From: JACDAL01 sp963849115 | GTDB taxonomy: Bacteria; Actinomycetota; CADDZG01; WHSQ01 | Assembly: GCA_963849115.1 (NCBI GenBank) | Contig: CAWKGK010000009.1 | Span: 558,001 to 622,000, forward strand | Length of the DNA stretch: 64,000 nt | Reading direction: 5' to 3' | In this document: positions 25,552 to 34,402 of the stretch, piece after piece | Position numbering within the stretch: the stretch's first letter is position 1 | How the letters are laid out: each line of letters starts with the position of its first letter | Notes under the pieces: model-generated | Seen by the model: only the letters and a program-made list of their open reading frames with translations | What the model was told of the DNA's origin: nothing | The model's database searches: none | Program-made: the position numbers and the translations under genes

Positions 25552-26904
25552 CTAGGGGCAGGACGACCCAGCGCACTGCCTGTCGCGAGCAAGTTGAGAT
25601 GAGAGCTTCGAGACGTTCGGGGGGTTGGTGTCCGGATTCTGATCTCCCAGGAGATTGGTCAGTTGCCATGGATCGTTGACAAGGTCGTAGTATTCTCGCT
25701 TGCCGGTGGCGTACTCCGTATACTGATGTGCAGAAGTCAGTATTGAGGCCCAAGTCGGTGCGTCCGACCTGCTGCTGGCGAACTCCGTTAAGAGGCGAGT
25801 TCGAGAGCCGGCCGCCAAGAGGGAGCGCCCGTCCAGTGGGGCGTTGGCCGCCTTCACACCCGCAGCTTTCAGCACTGTGGGGACGATGTCGATGTTCGCT
25901 ACGATGCGATTATCCTGGCGGCCAGACGGGAAATGGCCCGGCCAGCGAGCAAACATCGGCACCTGGATTGATTGAAGATACGGAACCGACTTGCAACAGC
26001 GCTTGTGCTCTCCCCAGAGGCGCCCGTTGTCCGAAATGAAGATCGCCAGGGTGTTGTCCAGTTGCGCAGTGTCTTGCAAAGTTGCAAAAACACGCTGAAC
26101 CATGTCGTCCACAGAGAAGAGGGTCTGCAGTTGCTTGCGCCTCACGCCGTCGCCATTGACAAAGGAAGACTTCTGCACGTATAGGGGCTTATCCGAAAGA
26201 TCGGTTTCTTCAATAGCCGGATTGGACCAAAATTGACCCACATGCGTCTTGTCATACCGCTCCTCTGCAACAAAGGGGCCATGCGGATTCGGTGTGGCTA
26301 GGTATAACAGCCATGGTTGGGCGGTCGAACTTCGGATGACTGCTTCCGCACGTTCACCTATGTAGTGTGTTGCGTATTCGTCTGTGTTGGTTATCGTGCC
26401 GTCGACATTCCAGCCTCGGCCGTTATAGGTGTCTGAGTTGGAGTTCTTGAAGTAGGCGAACTCATCCCAATAGGGAGGGGGTTTGTCGATGGGCCAGCTG
26501 TTCAGATACTTGCCGAAAAGAGCGGTGTGATATCCGGCACTATTCAGGTAGTAGTTGATGGTTGTCGTTGGATCAAGAACCGTGGCCTTTTCGTCGTTAC
26601 TTACTCTATGATTGTGCACATACCTTCCGGTCAGGATGGAAGCACGGGAGGGGCAGCAGGTAGGCGTGGTGACGTAGGCATTCGTGTACTGTGTACCTCC
26701 CTGGCCAAACCATCTTGTGGTGTCGTTCATCACGGTTAGGCCGTTGCGCTGGTCGTCTGTAACGATTATCAGAATGTTGGGGGAGGCTGTGGCGGCGCTG
26801 GTAACGTCGGGCCGGCTGCCGGTTCGAAAATAGTTAAATGCGATGAGGACCACAAGAGGGACAAGCACCGCAGTCAAAGACGTCCGCAAGACGATCATCG
26901 CCAT
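25552..26904 (-). CDS. Membrane-anchored sulfatase (formylglycine type), paralog 2
   Basis: A 450-residue sulfatase related to the one at 13883-15250. It starts with an uncleaved-looking membrane helix (about 5-26), then ILIIVTDDQRNG near 44, the formylglycine site TCCPSRASILTGRY (Cys83) and FISDNGRLWGEHK near 300. It ends DRQCAGSSCP, mirroring its paralog. The ATG at 26904 has GGAG five bases upstream and is preferred to 26958. The gene is visibly less GC-rich than its neighbours, which may mean recent transfer. The substrate (sulfated sugar or aryl sulfate) is unknown. Confidence 0.9.
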   Translation of the reverse strand: MAMIVLRTSLTAVLVPLVVLIAFNYFRTGSRPDVTSAATASPNILIIVTDDQRNGLTVMNDTTRWFGQGGTQYTNAYVTTPTCCPSRASILTGRYVHNHRVSNDEKATVLDPTTTINYYLNSAGYHTALFGKYLNSWPIDKPPPYWDEFAYFKNSNSDTYNGRGWNVDGTITNTDEYATHYIGERAEAVIRSSTAQPWLLYLATPNPHGPFVAEERYDKTHVGQFWSNPAIEETDLSDKPLYVQKSSFVNGDGVRRKQLQTLFSVDDMVQRVFATLQDTAQLDNTLAIFISDNGRLWGEHKRCCKSVPYLQSIQVPMFARWPGHFPSGRQDNRIVANIDIVPTVLKAAGVKAANAPLDGRSLLAAGSRTRLLTEFASSRSDAPTWASILTSAHQYTEYATGKREYYDLVNDPWQLTNLLGDQNPDTNPPNVSKLSSQLARDRQCAGSSCP

Positions 26905-27087
26905 CGCTCTCCTGGAGCGAGCTTGCTCCGTCGTCTTTGAGGATGCAGGACGATGCATCAGATACTCGTGTCCCCCCTGTAGGTCCCAGTGGCGCCGGGC
27001 ATGAAGAGCACAACCAGATGATTAATGTTCGGGCTAGCTTGACCCCCCACCGCCTCGCTAGTCTAGAGCAGGATCTTGTTTGGGGCG

Positions 27088-28584
27088 CTAGGGCTTGGCC
27101 CCGTTGATCTCTGCGGAACTCCAGAAACCGGGCAGCGGGCTGGGCTGGTCGTCCCCCTCGGCGTAGGTAACCAGGCGTCGCCGTCCTGCGTCGGAGAGCA
27201 TCTCGATCGCATCGAAGAAGCCCTGGGGCCCTACTGCTCGCAGGGCGTGGTCGCCGTCGCTCCCGGCCGGCGGCAGGTAGGTGGTGAGCATCACCACAGG
27301 CCCGATCTTGTGAGCAGCAAGCACGTGGGCGCGTCCCAAAGCTTTCCACATCTCGTCGGTTCTAAGCAGCCCCCCACGCGTCGTGGTGAACGACCCCGAC
27401 AGGTCGAAGTACCACTCCTTTCCTCTCTTATCCTCGGCGACGAATCCGATTGCAAGCCCCAGAATGGGTAGCCTGTGGTTCTGGGCGGTGATCCTGAACC
27501 CCGCTTGGGAGATGACGCCTTCGGCAATGGCCTGGACGGCCTTGCCTTCCTCTGCGGCGCGCGCTTGAAAGTGCTCGTGTCCTTTCAAGTCCTGCTTCGT
27601 CAGATCTTGATCCTTCGAGTCTTTACCTTTCAGTTGGTCCACTTCCTGTGCGAGGCGCGCTTCGGCGATCTCCACATAAGAGGGATCGATGTCGTAGCCC
27701 ACATATCTGCGGCCCCTACGCGCCGCGGCCACCGCGGTCGTCCCGGAGCCGAGGAACGGATCGAGCACCAGGTCGTTGGCGTAGGTGTAGAGCTCGATGA
27801 GGCGTAGGGGGAGCTCTACGGGAAAGGGAGCCGGGTGCTTAACACGGCGAGCGCTTTCCGAGGGGATGCGCCACAGATCGAGGGTGGCCGCCATGAATTC
27901 ATCGTTGGTCATTGTGCTCTCCGACGGGAGCTGGTCTGCACGGCGTTGCGCAGTGGCTCGGGCTCTCCGGAACCGGCCCTTGGACGCAATCACAACGCGC
28001 TCGGTGACGTCCCGGAGCACCGGGTTGGCCGCCGACCGAAACGAGCCCCAGGCGCACGATCCGGCAGCCCCCTCGGCCTTGACCCAGATCACTTCTCCGC
28101 GCAGCAGCAGACCGAGATCGTCTTGAAGTATGCGAATGACGTCGGCGCTGAGGCTGCGGTAGGGCTTGCGGCCGAGGTTGGCGACGTTGACCGCGATGCG
28201 CCCCCCCGGTTCGAGGACTCGGCTGCACTCCCGAAAGACGTCTTGGAGCATCTGGAGGTAGTCGAGGTAGGAGGCGGGGATGTGGCCCTCTCCGAGGGCG
28301 TGCTCGTATTCCTTGCCGGCGAAGTAGGGGGGTGAGGTGACCACGAGGGCGACGGACTTGTCGGGCAGGGCCGCCATGACCCGGGAGTCTCCGCACATCA
28401 GTGGCTCATCGAGCGAGAAGGGGCCGCAGATCTCATCGTCTCCCGAGAGGTGAGGCCGCGCGAAGCGGGCGTAGAAACCCGAGGCGTCGTGGTTCTCACG
28501 TCGCCCTACGCCGAAGCGGCTCGTCTGGGTCCGGCTGATCTGAGAACGGCTTGTCTGAGCAGCGGGGGTGGTGCCCGTGGCCAC
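27088..28584 (-). CDS. Site-specific DNA methyltransferase with extra C-terminal domain
   Basis: The 498-residue protein has a beta-class amino-methyltransferase core: catalytic motif IV VTSPPYFAG at 82-90, target-recognition region, then the SAM-binding motif I LDPFLGSGTTAVAA at 274-287. TSPPY is used by both N4-cytosine and N6-adenine enzymes. After a charged linker (315-345) a further domain of about 150 residues follows, with LGLAIGFVAEDKRGKEWYFD and RTDEMWKALGRAHVLA. It is not part of the methylase fold; acidic residues spaced before a KxxW/D segment leave a nuclease possible. The GTG at 28584 has a good AGGAGA site, so the longer frame upstream is rejected. No separate endonuclease gene is near. 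Confidence 0.88.
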   Translation of the reverse strand: MATGTTPAAQTSRSQISRTQTSRFGVGRRENHDASGFYARFARPHLSGDDEICGPFSLDEPLMCGDSRVMAALPDKSVALVVTSPPYFAGKEYEHALGEGHIPASYLDYLQMLQDVFRECSRVLEPGGRIAVNVANLGRKPYRSLSADVIRILQDDLGLLLRGEVIWVKAEGAAGSCAWGSFRSAANPVLRDVTERVVIASKGRFRRARATAQRRADQLPSESTMTNDEFMAATLDLWRIPSESARRVKHPAPFPVELPLRLIELYTYANDLVLDPFLGSGTTAVAAARRGRRYVGYDIDPSYVEIAEARLAQEVDQLKGKDSKDQDLTKQDLKGHEHFQARAAEEGKAVQAIAEGVISQAGFRITAQNHRLPILGLAIGFVAEDKRGKEWYFDLSGSFTTTRGGLLRTDEMWKALGRAHVLAAHKIGPVVMLTTYLPPAGSDGDHALRAVGPQGFFDAIEMLSDAGRRRLVTYAEGDDQPSPLPGFWSSAEINGAKP

Positions 28585-28669
28585 GTTTGGATCTCCTCTC
28601 CTAGGCCAAATTACACCCCTGTCATTTGTTTCAACCGGAGGAGCCGGCGCAGGATCGAGCTGCCTCCGC

Positions 28670-29761
28670 CTACACGAGACGGGCCGGGCACCCGAGGAAT
28701 CGGCCGATGTCGGCCACCTCGTCGGCGAAAACGGAGGTGTCGAGCTCCTCGAAAGGCTGCACCCTGATCTCGAGACCCCCGGCTCGTTTGTCCATTCGCC
28801 AGGTGCCGAGCACGACTCCGTCCCGTGCGGCTGAGGCGGCCACTCGAAGGTTGGCACTGCCGCTGACCGCCCTTGTATGCGGGGGTGGCACGGCCGGCTC
28901 CCGGTCCCTGTAGCCGAGGAGATAGGCATCGAAGGCGCCCAGCAGGCGCGACGCGCCGGCGCTTCTCCCCGCCTCCGGCGCGCTCTTCCGGCCCTTTCGT
29001 GCGAGCATCCAGCGCGGCCCCCAGGGAGTGTCGAGCTCTTCGAGCTGATCTTTGATCTGCGCCCAGCCGCTGCGGGCGTCCGAGACCTTGAGCCCCGACC
29101 AGGCGGCGAGGTCACGCGGCTCGGCCGGACCGTGTCCCACGAGGTGCCGCCGGGCCAGCTCTGCTAGACCCTCCCGACCTCGTGGACCCGGGGAAGGTTC
29201 GACCCAGTCCTCGATCCGCACCCAGGTGCGAGTCCTGCAGCGGTCGGGACCGTCGCAGATGTCCCCATCGATCGCAGCCCGGCTGATCAGGTGGGGAAGG
29301 CGCTGACCAGAGACGTCTATCCCTGAAGCCTGCAACTTTTCGCCTATCTCGGATCTAGTGAGCGGGCCGTGCGCCAGATCTTTGCGCAACGAACGCCGGG
29401 CCTTCTCGTAGGTGGGCTGGTCGAGCGCGAGACTTCGCCAGCGGCTCGCCCTCCCCGCGATCAGCGTCTTTCTGAGCACGTCGAGCATCCAACCCACATC
29501 CTCGGTGGCGACCAGATGGATCGTCCCTCGGTGGCACCAGGTGCGGATCACGCTGCGATCCTCCACTCGCGCCCGCTCGACCTCCGAGACGCCGAAGCCG
29601 CCGCCGCGCGCACGCAAAGCGAGGGCTGCCGCCGGCGGTTCCTGGGACTGGATCGCGCCGAGCGTGCGAACTATCCCCGCAGGATCGGCGGACTGAGGGC
29701 GCGGCTCCAGGAGTTGGGCCCGCCACCACAGCGCACGCAACTGCGTTGGGTCAAGTTTCAT
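28670..29761 (-). CDS. AlkZ-like winged-helix (HTH_42) DNA glycosylase-type protein
   Basis: The 363-residue protein belongs to the HTH_42 family, whose studied members AlkZ and YcaQ/AlkX unhook interstrand crosslinks or remove bulky alkylated bases. The catalytic QxQ of the AlkZ branch is visible as AIQSQEPP (residues 36-43). Other features are TWCHRGTIHLV near 75, DLAAWSGL near 210 and LLGAFDAYLLGYRDRE near 285. The ATG at 29761 is preferred to one at 29809 because similarity begins with LDPTQLRALWWRAQLL. It is followed after 85 bases by the methyltransferase gene, with its own ribosome site. Genuine substrate unknown. Confidence 0.82.
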   Translation of the reverse strand: MKLDPTQLRALWWRAQLLEPRPQSADPAGIVRTLGAIQSQEPPAAALALRARGGGFGVSEVERARVEDRSVIRTWCHRGTIHLVATEDVGWMLDVLRKTLIAGRASRWRSLALDQPTYEKARRSLRKDLAHGPLTRSEIGEKLQASGIDVSGQRLPHLISRAAIDGDICDGPDRCRTRTWVRIEDWVEPSPGPRGREGLAELARRHLVGHGPAEPRDLAAWSGLKVSDARSGWAQIKDQLEELDTPWGPRWMLARKGRKSAPEAGRSAGASRLLGAFDAYLLGYRDREPAVPPPHTRAVSGSANLRVAASAARDGVVLGTWRMDKRAGGLEIRVQPFEELDTSVFADEVADIGRFLGCPARLV

Positions 29762-30002
29762 GCCGGCGCGCCGAGAAGCGCCGGCCGGGGGGGTTTCTTC
29801 ATCGAGCACTGGCGCTCACCATAGCGGGCAGTCCCCAGGAACTCCCGGCGGGTCCGGCAGTTTCATGTGCGTGAGCCCCAGGTCGCCTCGATTGCCCCAA
29901 ATGCCTATTTTCGCCCGGGGAGTGGCTCGCGTACCCTTGTCTGGCTCCCAGGATCGCCGACCCACCCACCAGGAGGCGCCGGGGCTACGTAGGAGACCCT
30001 AC

Positions 30003-30034
30003 TTGACACTCCTATAACACTCCTGGCAGAGTGT
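30003..30034. promoter_or_regulatory. Promoter/operator-like repeats before the sulfate-uptake locus
   Basis: TTGACA (30003-30008) resembles a -35 element. It overlaps a direct repeat ACACTCCT (two copies in 20 bases), and the second copy forms an inverted repeat ACACTC-N6-GAGTGT (30017-30034) just before the YezD-like start. This could be an operator for a sulfur regulator; no regulator gene is present. Confidence 0.4.
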
Positions 30035-30038
30035 AGCC

Positions 30039-30287
30039 ATGACGAATCGTGGATCGGCTCGCGCGCAGGCCGGAGCGGACAAGAGTGGCTCGGCCCGTCG
30101 TTCGTCGCAGCGACAGGACCAGACCGACCTCGCCGGAAGCGAGGAGGCGATCCTGGACAAGATTCGCGAAGCAATCGAAGGAATCGAGTTTGGCTCTGTG
30201 CTCATAAAGATTCACCAAGGAGAAGTGGTGGGCATCGAGTCGACAAGGAAGGCTCGTCTCCGGGGCGCCCCCGGCGAGCCCTCCTAG
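30039..30287 (+). CDS. YezD/DUF2292-family small protein
   Basis: An 82-residue protein whose C-terminal half (ILDKIREAIEGIEFGSVLIK followed by IHQGEVVGIES) matches the YezD/DUF2292 family. Members are commonly found beside sulfate or sulfonate transport and assimilation genes, and their function is not established. The first 30 residues are polar and probably disordered. Here it leads the sulfate ABC importer genes 120 bases downstream, in line with the family's usual context. Confidence 0.8.
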   Translation: MTNRGSARAQAGADKSGSARRSSQRQDQTDLAGSEEAILDKIREAIEGIEFGSVLIKIHQGEVVGIESTRKARLRGAPGEPS

Positions 30288-30409
30288 GGCTTCTACAGAA
30301 AGAGCAGCAGTCGGCAACACCCTTTTGGTCGACCGGATCGCCGGAGACTGTCGCGTCACAGCAACACAGTGTTCAGTCCAGCGTTCAGGTCGTCGGAAGG
30401 AGAAACACA

Positions 30410-31492
30410 GTGAAAGCAAAGGTATCGAGGCGAATTGTGGGCATCGTAAGTGCGCTTGCCTTGGTCGGCGCAGCTTGCGGAGGCAGCAGCGGGGCGTCCA
30501 GCGGTGATTCCGCCGCAGGCGCCGAGTGCCAAACACCCGAAACACCAGTCCTCACTCTGGCGGCATACAGCACGCCACGCGAGGCGTACGGCAAGATCAT
30601 CTCTGCCTTCCAGACTAAATGGAAGGAAGAGCACAACGACCAGCAGATCATCTTTCAGGAATCCTATGGGGCCAGCACTACTCAGGCCCAGAACGTAATC
30701 AACGGGTTCGAGGCCGATGTCGTAGCGCTGTCGCTGGCGCCGGACGTGGACACGATCGTCCAGGAGGGCCTGATCTCCGAGAGCTGGACCGAAGATGCGG
30801 CCGACGGCGGCATGGTGTCGAGCTCGATCGTCGTCTTCGACGTTCGACCCGGTAACCCCGAGAACATCAAGGACTTCGACGATCTCGCCAGGCCCGGGAT
30901 CGAGGTGCTTACTCCCGACCCCGCCTCAAGTGGTGGCGCTCGGTGGAACATCGTGGGTGCCTATGGCGCGGCCCTCAGAGGCTTCGCGGGAGCTACCGAG
31001 GGCGACGAGGCTGCCGCCCAGCAACTGCTCGAAGGCGTCTTCAGCAACGTCACAGTGCTCGACAAGAGCGCCCGTGACTCAATCAAGAACTTCGAAGCCG
31101 GAAACGGCGACGTGGCCATCACCTATGAGAACGAGGTTCTGACCGCCCAGGACGCCGGACTCGAGGACGAGATGGTGATCCCGCCTTCGACTGTAATGAT
31201 CGAGAACCCGGTGGCGGTCGTCGACGAGTACGCCAAGAAGCATTGTGTCGAAGACGTCGCTAAAGCGTTCGTCGACTTCTTGCACACCGAGGAGGCGAAG
31301 GAGCTCTACACGACTGTGGGCTTCCTGCGCTCGACCGATGTTGCGAAGGCTCAGAAGGGAGACGGCGACCAGTTCCCTCGCGTTAAGGACCTCTTCACCA
31401 CGGAGGACCTCGGAGGCTGGGACTCCCTCAACGACAAGGTCTTTGGTCCAGAGGGCACCTTCACCAAGGCCTTCGAGGCGGCACAGGGCTAA
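30410..31492 (+). CDS. Sulfate ABC transporter, substrate-binding lipoprotein
   Basis: The 360-residue lipoprotein has a signal (residues 1-22) with GAAC lipobox and Cys23. The mature part follows the Sbp/CysP pattern: LTLAAYSTPREAYGKIISAF, FQESYGASTTQAQNVINGFEA (split here), ADVVALSLAPDVD, TPDPASSGGARWN and TYENEVL, which line the sulfate site. It delivers sulfate (or thiosulfate) to the CysTWA complex encoded next. A good GGAAGGAG site precedes the GTG/ATG start at 30410. The stop is two bases before cysT. Confidence 0.93.
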   Translation: MKAKVSRRIVGIVSALALVGAACGGSSGASSGDSAAGAECQTPETPVLTLAAYSTPREAYGKIISAFQTKWKEEHNDQQIIFQESYGASTTQAQNVINGFEADVVALSLAPDVDTIVQEGLISESWTEDAADGGMVSSSIVVFDVRPGNPENIKDFDDLARPGIEVLTPDPASSGGARWNIVGAYGAALRGFAGATEGDEAAAQQLLEGVFSNVTVLDKSARDSIKNFEAGNGDVAITYENEVLTAQDAGLEDEMVIPPSTVMIENPVAVVDEYAKKHCVEDVAKAFVDFLHTEEAKELYTTVGFLRSTDVAKAQKGDGDQFPRVKDLFTTEDLGGWDSLNDKVFGPEGTFTKAFEAAQG

Positions 31493-31494
31493 AC

Positions 31495-32367
31495 GTGAGC
31501 GCATCGGTGGTATCTATTTCGTCTCGGCCGTCGCTTCCCTCCCTCGATAAGAGTGTGGGGAAGCGGCGGCCGGCCGCCGGTCGCTGGGGCCTGCGCACGA
31601 CCGCCATCGTCTACCTGGGGGCGATGATCGTCCTGCCGGTGGTGGCGGTGGTTGGGAGAGGAATGTCCCAGGGATTGGGTGGAGTTGCAACCGCGCTCGG
31701 TGCACCGGGCGCGATGAGCGCGCTCAAGCTGACCTTGGTAATGGCGGCGTTGACGGCGGTGGTTAACGCGCTCTTCGGAACGCTGATCGCTTACGCGCTA
31801 GTTCGTTTCGAGTTCCCGGGTAAGACGTTGTTGGGGATGATCGTCGACCTCCCCCTTGCCATCCCCACACTCGTCACCGGAGTCATGCTTACGGTCCTCT
31901 ATGGCCCCGGCTCGGCCTTTGGATCAGCGCTGCAAGACTATGGGCTGCAGGTCATCTTCGCTCCCCCAGGGATCCTGCTGGCGCTTCTGTTCGTGACCTT
32001 GCCGTTCGTCATCCGCACTGTGCAGCCGGTGCTCTTGGAGCTCGACGAAGGCGAGGAGGAAGCCGCTTACCTCTTGGGAGCCAGAGGCGGCACGGTCTTT
32101 AGAAAGGTCATCCTGCCGGCTTTACGCCCGGCAATCACTGCCGGAGCGCTCTTGACCTTCGCCCGCGCATTGGGTGAGTTCGGGTCGATCGTGATCGTTT
32201 CCGGTAACCTTCCCGGGACGCTGACCTCCCCCGTGTACATCTTTCAACTCACGAGCCAGTTTCGCTACGAAGAGGCGGCCGTGATCGCTACTGTGCTGTT
32301 TTCCATCTCGTTCCTTCTCGTGTTGGTGACCGACAGGCTCTTGAAGCAGGGGAGTGAGGCCCTATGA
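31495..32367 (+). CDS. cysT: Sulfate ABC transporter permease CysT
   Basis: A 290-residue inner-membrane permease with six predicted helices and the cytoplasmic EAA loop EGEEEAAYLLGARGGTVFRK near 185, which contacts CysA. IYGPGSAFG-like VLYGPGSAFG and FARALGEFGSIVIVSGN are typical of CysT/CysU. Start GTG at 31495, two bases after the substrate-binding gene; stop overlaps cysW. Confidence 0.93.
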   Translation: MSASVVSISSRPSLPSLDKSVGKRRPAAGRWGLRTTAIVYLGAMIVLPVVAVVGRGMSQGLGGVATALGAPGAMSALKLTLVMAALTAVVNALFGTLIAYALVRFEFPGKTLLGMIVDLPLAIPTLVTGVMLTVLYGPGSAFGSALQDYGLQVIFAPPGILLALLFVTLPFVIRTVQPVLLELDEGEEEAAYLLGARGGTVFRKVILPALRPAITAGALLTFARALGEFGSIVIVSGNLPGTLTSPVYIFQLTSQFRYEEAAVIATVLFSISFLLVLVTDRLLKQGSEAL

Positions 32368-33212
32368 GTGTCACGTCGCGTGCGCTAGTCGGCGGCGCTG
32401 GTCGCCGGCGCCTCATTCGTGGATCACTGCTCTCCGTGGTTTTAGCTTACGTCGCGATTCTGCTCGTCCTGCCGGTGGCGGGAATATTGATAACCGCGCT
32501 GCGACCCGGTATGGAAGTGATCTCGAGCACCTTCGGCAGCTCGCAGGTGCGGCACGCCTACTATCTGACCGGCATCATCACGCTGATCACGGTGGTGGTC
32601 ACATCTGTGTTTGGTGTCCTCGTGGCCTGGGTGCTCACTCGCGACCGCTTTCCCGGACGCAGTGTGATGAATGCGCTGGTTGACCTTCCCTTCGCCGTTT
32701 CTCCGGTCACGGTCGGCGTCATGGCGGTGCTCTTGTTCGGGCGGGGTGGGTGGTTCGAGCCGTTCTTCTCTGGGGCCGGAATACAGATTATCTACGCGCT
32801 GCCGGCGATGGTATTGGTGACGATCTTCATCTCCATCCCATTCGTCATCCGGGCCGTTGTTCCCATCCTCAACGAGATTGGCAGGGACGAAGAGGAGGCC
32901 GCGCGTACATTGGGAGCGAACCTGTTGCAGTCGTTCGTGCGGGTGACGCTCCCGAACATCCGCTGGGGCCTTTTTTACGGAGTGGCCCTCTCGGCAGCAC
33001 GAGCTCTGGGAGAGATAGGTGCAGTTCTCATCGTGAGTGGAGCCATCCAGGGCCAGACCGAGACGGCCACCCTGTACGTCTTTACCGCGATCGAGGAAAG
33101 GCTGGACGCGTCCGGCTATCTCGTGGCCCTGTCCCTGGCTGCCATCTCGGTGGTGCTCCTGGCCGGCATCGAGCTATTCAAGCGCAGACAAGCAAAGGAG
33201 GTGGCGGCTTGA
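32364..33212 (+). CDS. cysW: Sulfate ABC transporter permease CysW
   Basis: The 282-residue partner permease of CysT. It has six hydrophobic segments, FGVLVAWVLTRDRFPG, LPFAVSPVTVGVM and the EAA motif GRDEEEAARTLGANLLQSF. SAARALGEIGAVLIVSG is characteristic of CysW. The ATG overlaps the cysT stop; the stop overlaps the cysA TTG. Confidence 0.93.
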   Translation: MSVTSRALVGGAGRRRLIRGSLLSVVLAYVAILLVLPVAGILITALRPGMEVISSTFGSSQVRHAYYLTGIITLITVVVTSVFGVLVAWVLTRDRFPGRSVMNALVDLPFAVSPVTVGVMAVLLFGRGGWFEPFFSGAGIQIIYALPAMVLVTIFISIPFVIRAVVPILNEIGRDEEEAARTLGANLLQSFVRVTLPNIRWGLFYGVALSAARALGEIGAVLIVSGAIQGQTETATLYVFTAIEERLDASGYLVALSLAAISVVLLAGIELFKRRQAKEVAA

Positions 33213-34294
33213 ACGCTGCTGTTTCAGTACAAGGGCTCGACAAGAGCTTCGGCTCCTTCAAGGCTGTCGAAGACGTCAATTTTGAGGCCGCGGAGGGCAA
33301 GATCACTGCCTTGCTCGGTCCCTCGGGATCGGGCAAGAGCACGGTGCTGCGGCTCATCGCGGGACTCGAGCGGCCCAACGGCGGGCACATCTTCCTGCGC
33401 GGTGAGGACCACAGCTGGACGAGCGTGCAGGAGCGTGGCGTCGGCTTCGTGTTCCAGCACTATGCCCTCTTCCGCCACATGACCGTACGCGCCAACGTCG
33501 CCTTCGGCCTGGCAGTGCGCAGGGAATCCAAAGTGGCACAGAACAAGAGGGTGGATGAGCTGCTCGAGCTCGTGCAGCTGGCGCAATTTGCCGATCGCTA
33601 TCCGACTCAACTCTCAGGAGGGCAGCGGCAGCGGGTCGCGCTCGCGCGCGCCCTCGCCCCACGCCCCCAGGTGCTGCTACTCGACGAGCCTTTCGGAGCG
33701 CTCGATCCGCGTGTGCGTCAGGACCTGAGGCGTTGGCTCGAGGAGCTTCACAAGGAATTGGGCGTCACGAGCCTCTTGGTCACTCACGACCAGGAGGAGG
33801 CGCTCGAGCTGGCACACACCGTCGTGGTGATGCACCAGGGCAGGGTCGAGCAAGTCGGCACTCCCAGCGCCATCTACAACGAGCCCGAGACGCCCTTCGT
33901 CGCCAACTTCGTCGGCTCGGCCAACGTTATTCACGGCCTCGTCATCGGGGGCCGGGTCCAGTTCGGCGAGCATCACATCGACGGTGCCGCGCATTTGTCC
34001 GACGGCCTGCTGGCTCATGCCTACGTTCGCCCTCACAACGTGCGGGTGGCGCGCATGGCTCCCGTCGGCGGCCTCTCGAGCCCTGCACAGATAGAGCGGA
34101 TCGTCGACCTGGGCTGGGGCTGCAGGGTCTATCTGCGCCTGCTCGACGGCCAGGTTGTGGTGGCGCAGTTGACCGGCGAGGACATTTCAGGGATGACGCC
34201 GGGGCAGTCTGTCTACGTCGATCTCAGGAAGGCCAAGGTCTTCTCCCCCGAGGGTACGCAGGTGAAGGGGCCGGATGAGCTAGCAGCAATGTAG
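33209..34294 (+). CDS. cysA: Sulfate ABC transporter ATP-binding protein CysA
   Basis: The 361-residue ATPase energises sulfate import. Walker A GPSGSGKST is near 35, the Q-loop VFQHYALF near 83, signature LSGGQRQRVALARAL near 134, Walker B LLLDEPFGALD near 155, H-loop VTHDQEEA near 190, and a C-terminal TOBE domain follows (from about 235). The start is a TTG overlapping the cysW stop, with an AAAGGAGG site eight bases upstream; the longer frame through cysW is not real. A 6-bp hairpin follows. Confidence 0.95.
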   Translation: MNAAVSVQGLDKSFGSFKAVEDVNFEAAEGKITALLGPSGSGKSTVLRLIAGLERPNGGHIFLRGEDHSWTSVQERGVGFVFQHYALFRHMTVRANVAFGLAVRRESKVAQNKRVDELLELVQLAQFADRYPTQLSGGQRQRVALARALAPRPQVLLLDEPFGALDPRVRQDLRRWLEELHKELGVTSLLVTHDQEEALELAHTVVVMHQGRVEQVGTPSAIYNEPETPFVANFVGSANVIHGLVIGGRVQFGEHHIDGAAHLSDGLLAHAYVRPHNVRVARMAPVGGLSSPAQIERIVDLGWGCRVYLRLLDGQVVVAQLTGEDISGMTPGQSVYVDLRKAKVFSPEGTQVKGPDELAAM

Positions 34295-34311
34295 CCGGCC
34301 CCAGGCCCAAA

Positions 34312-34328
34312 GTCGGCACCGAGCCGAC
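34312..34328 (+). terminator. Hairpin after cysA
   Basis: GTCGGC (34312-34317) pairs with GCCGAC (34323-34328) across a 5-base loop, 18 bases after the cysA stop. There is no T tract, as often in high-GC actinobacteria. Confidence 0.5.
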
Positions 34329-34402
34329 GGAGCCCCACTTACATGAGAGTCACCGGTCCGCTAGTCTGCAGGCAACGACCGCCGACAGTCAAGGAGCAGC
34401 CG

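Noticed and set aside
28585..29115. N-terminal extension of the methyltransferase frame
   Set aside because: It overlaps the AlkZ-like gene on the same strand in another phase; the GTG at 28584 has a good ribosome site.
32750..33208. Extension of the cysA frame into cysW
   Set aside because: cysA has a strong ribosome site before TTG 33209, and the upstream part is a phase shadow of cysW.
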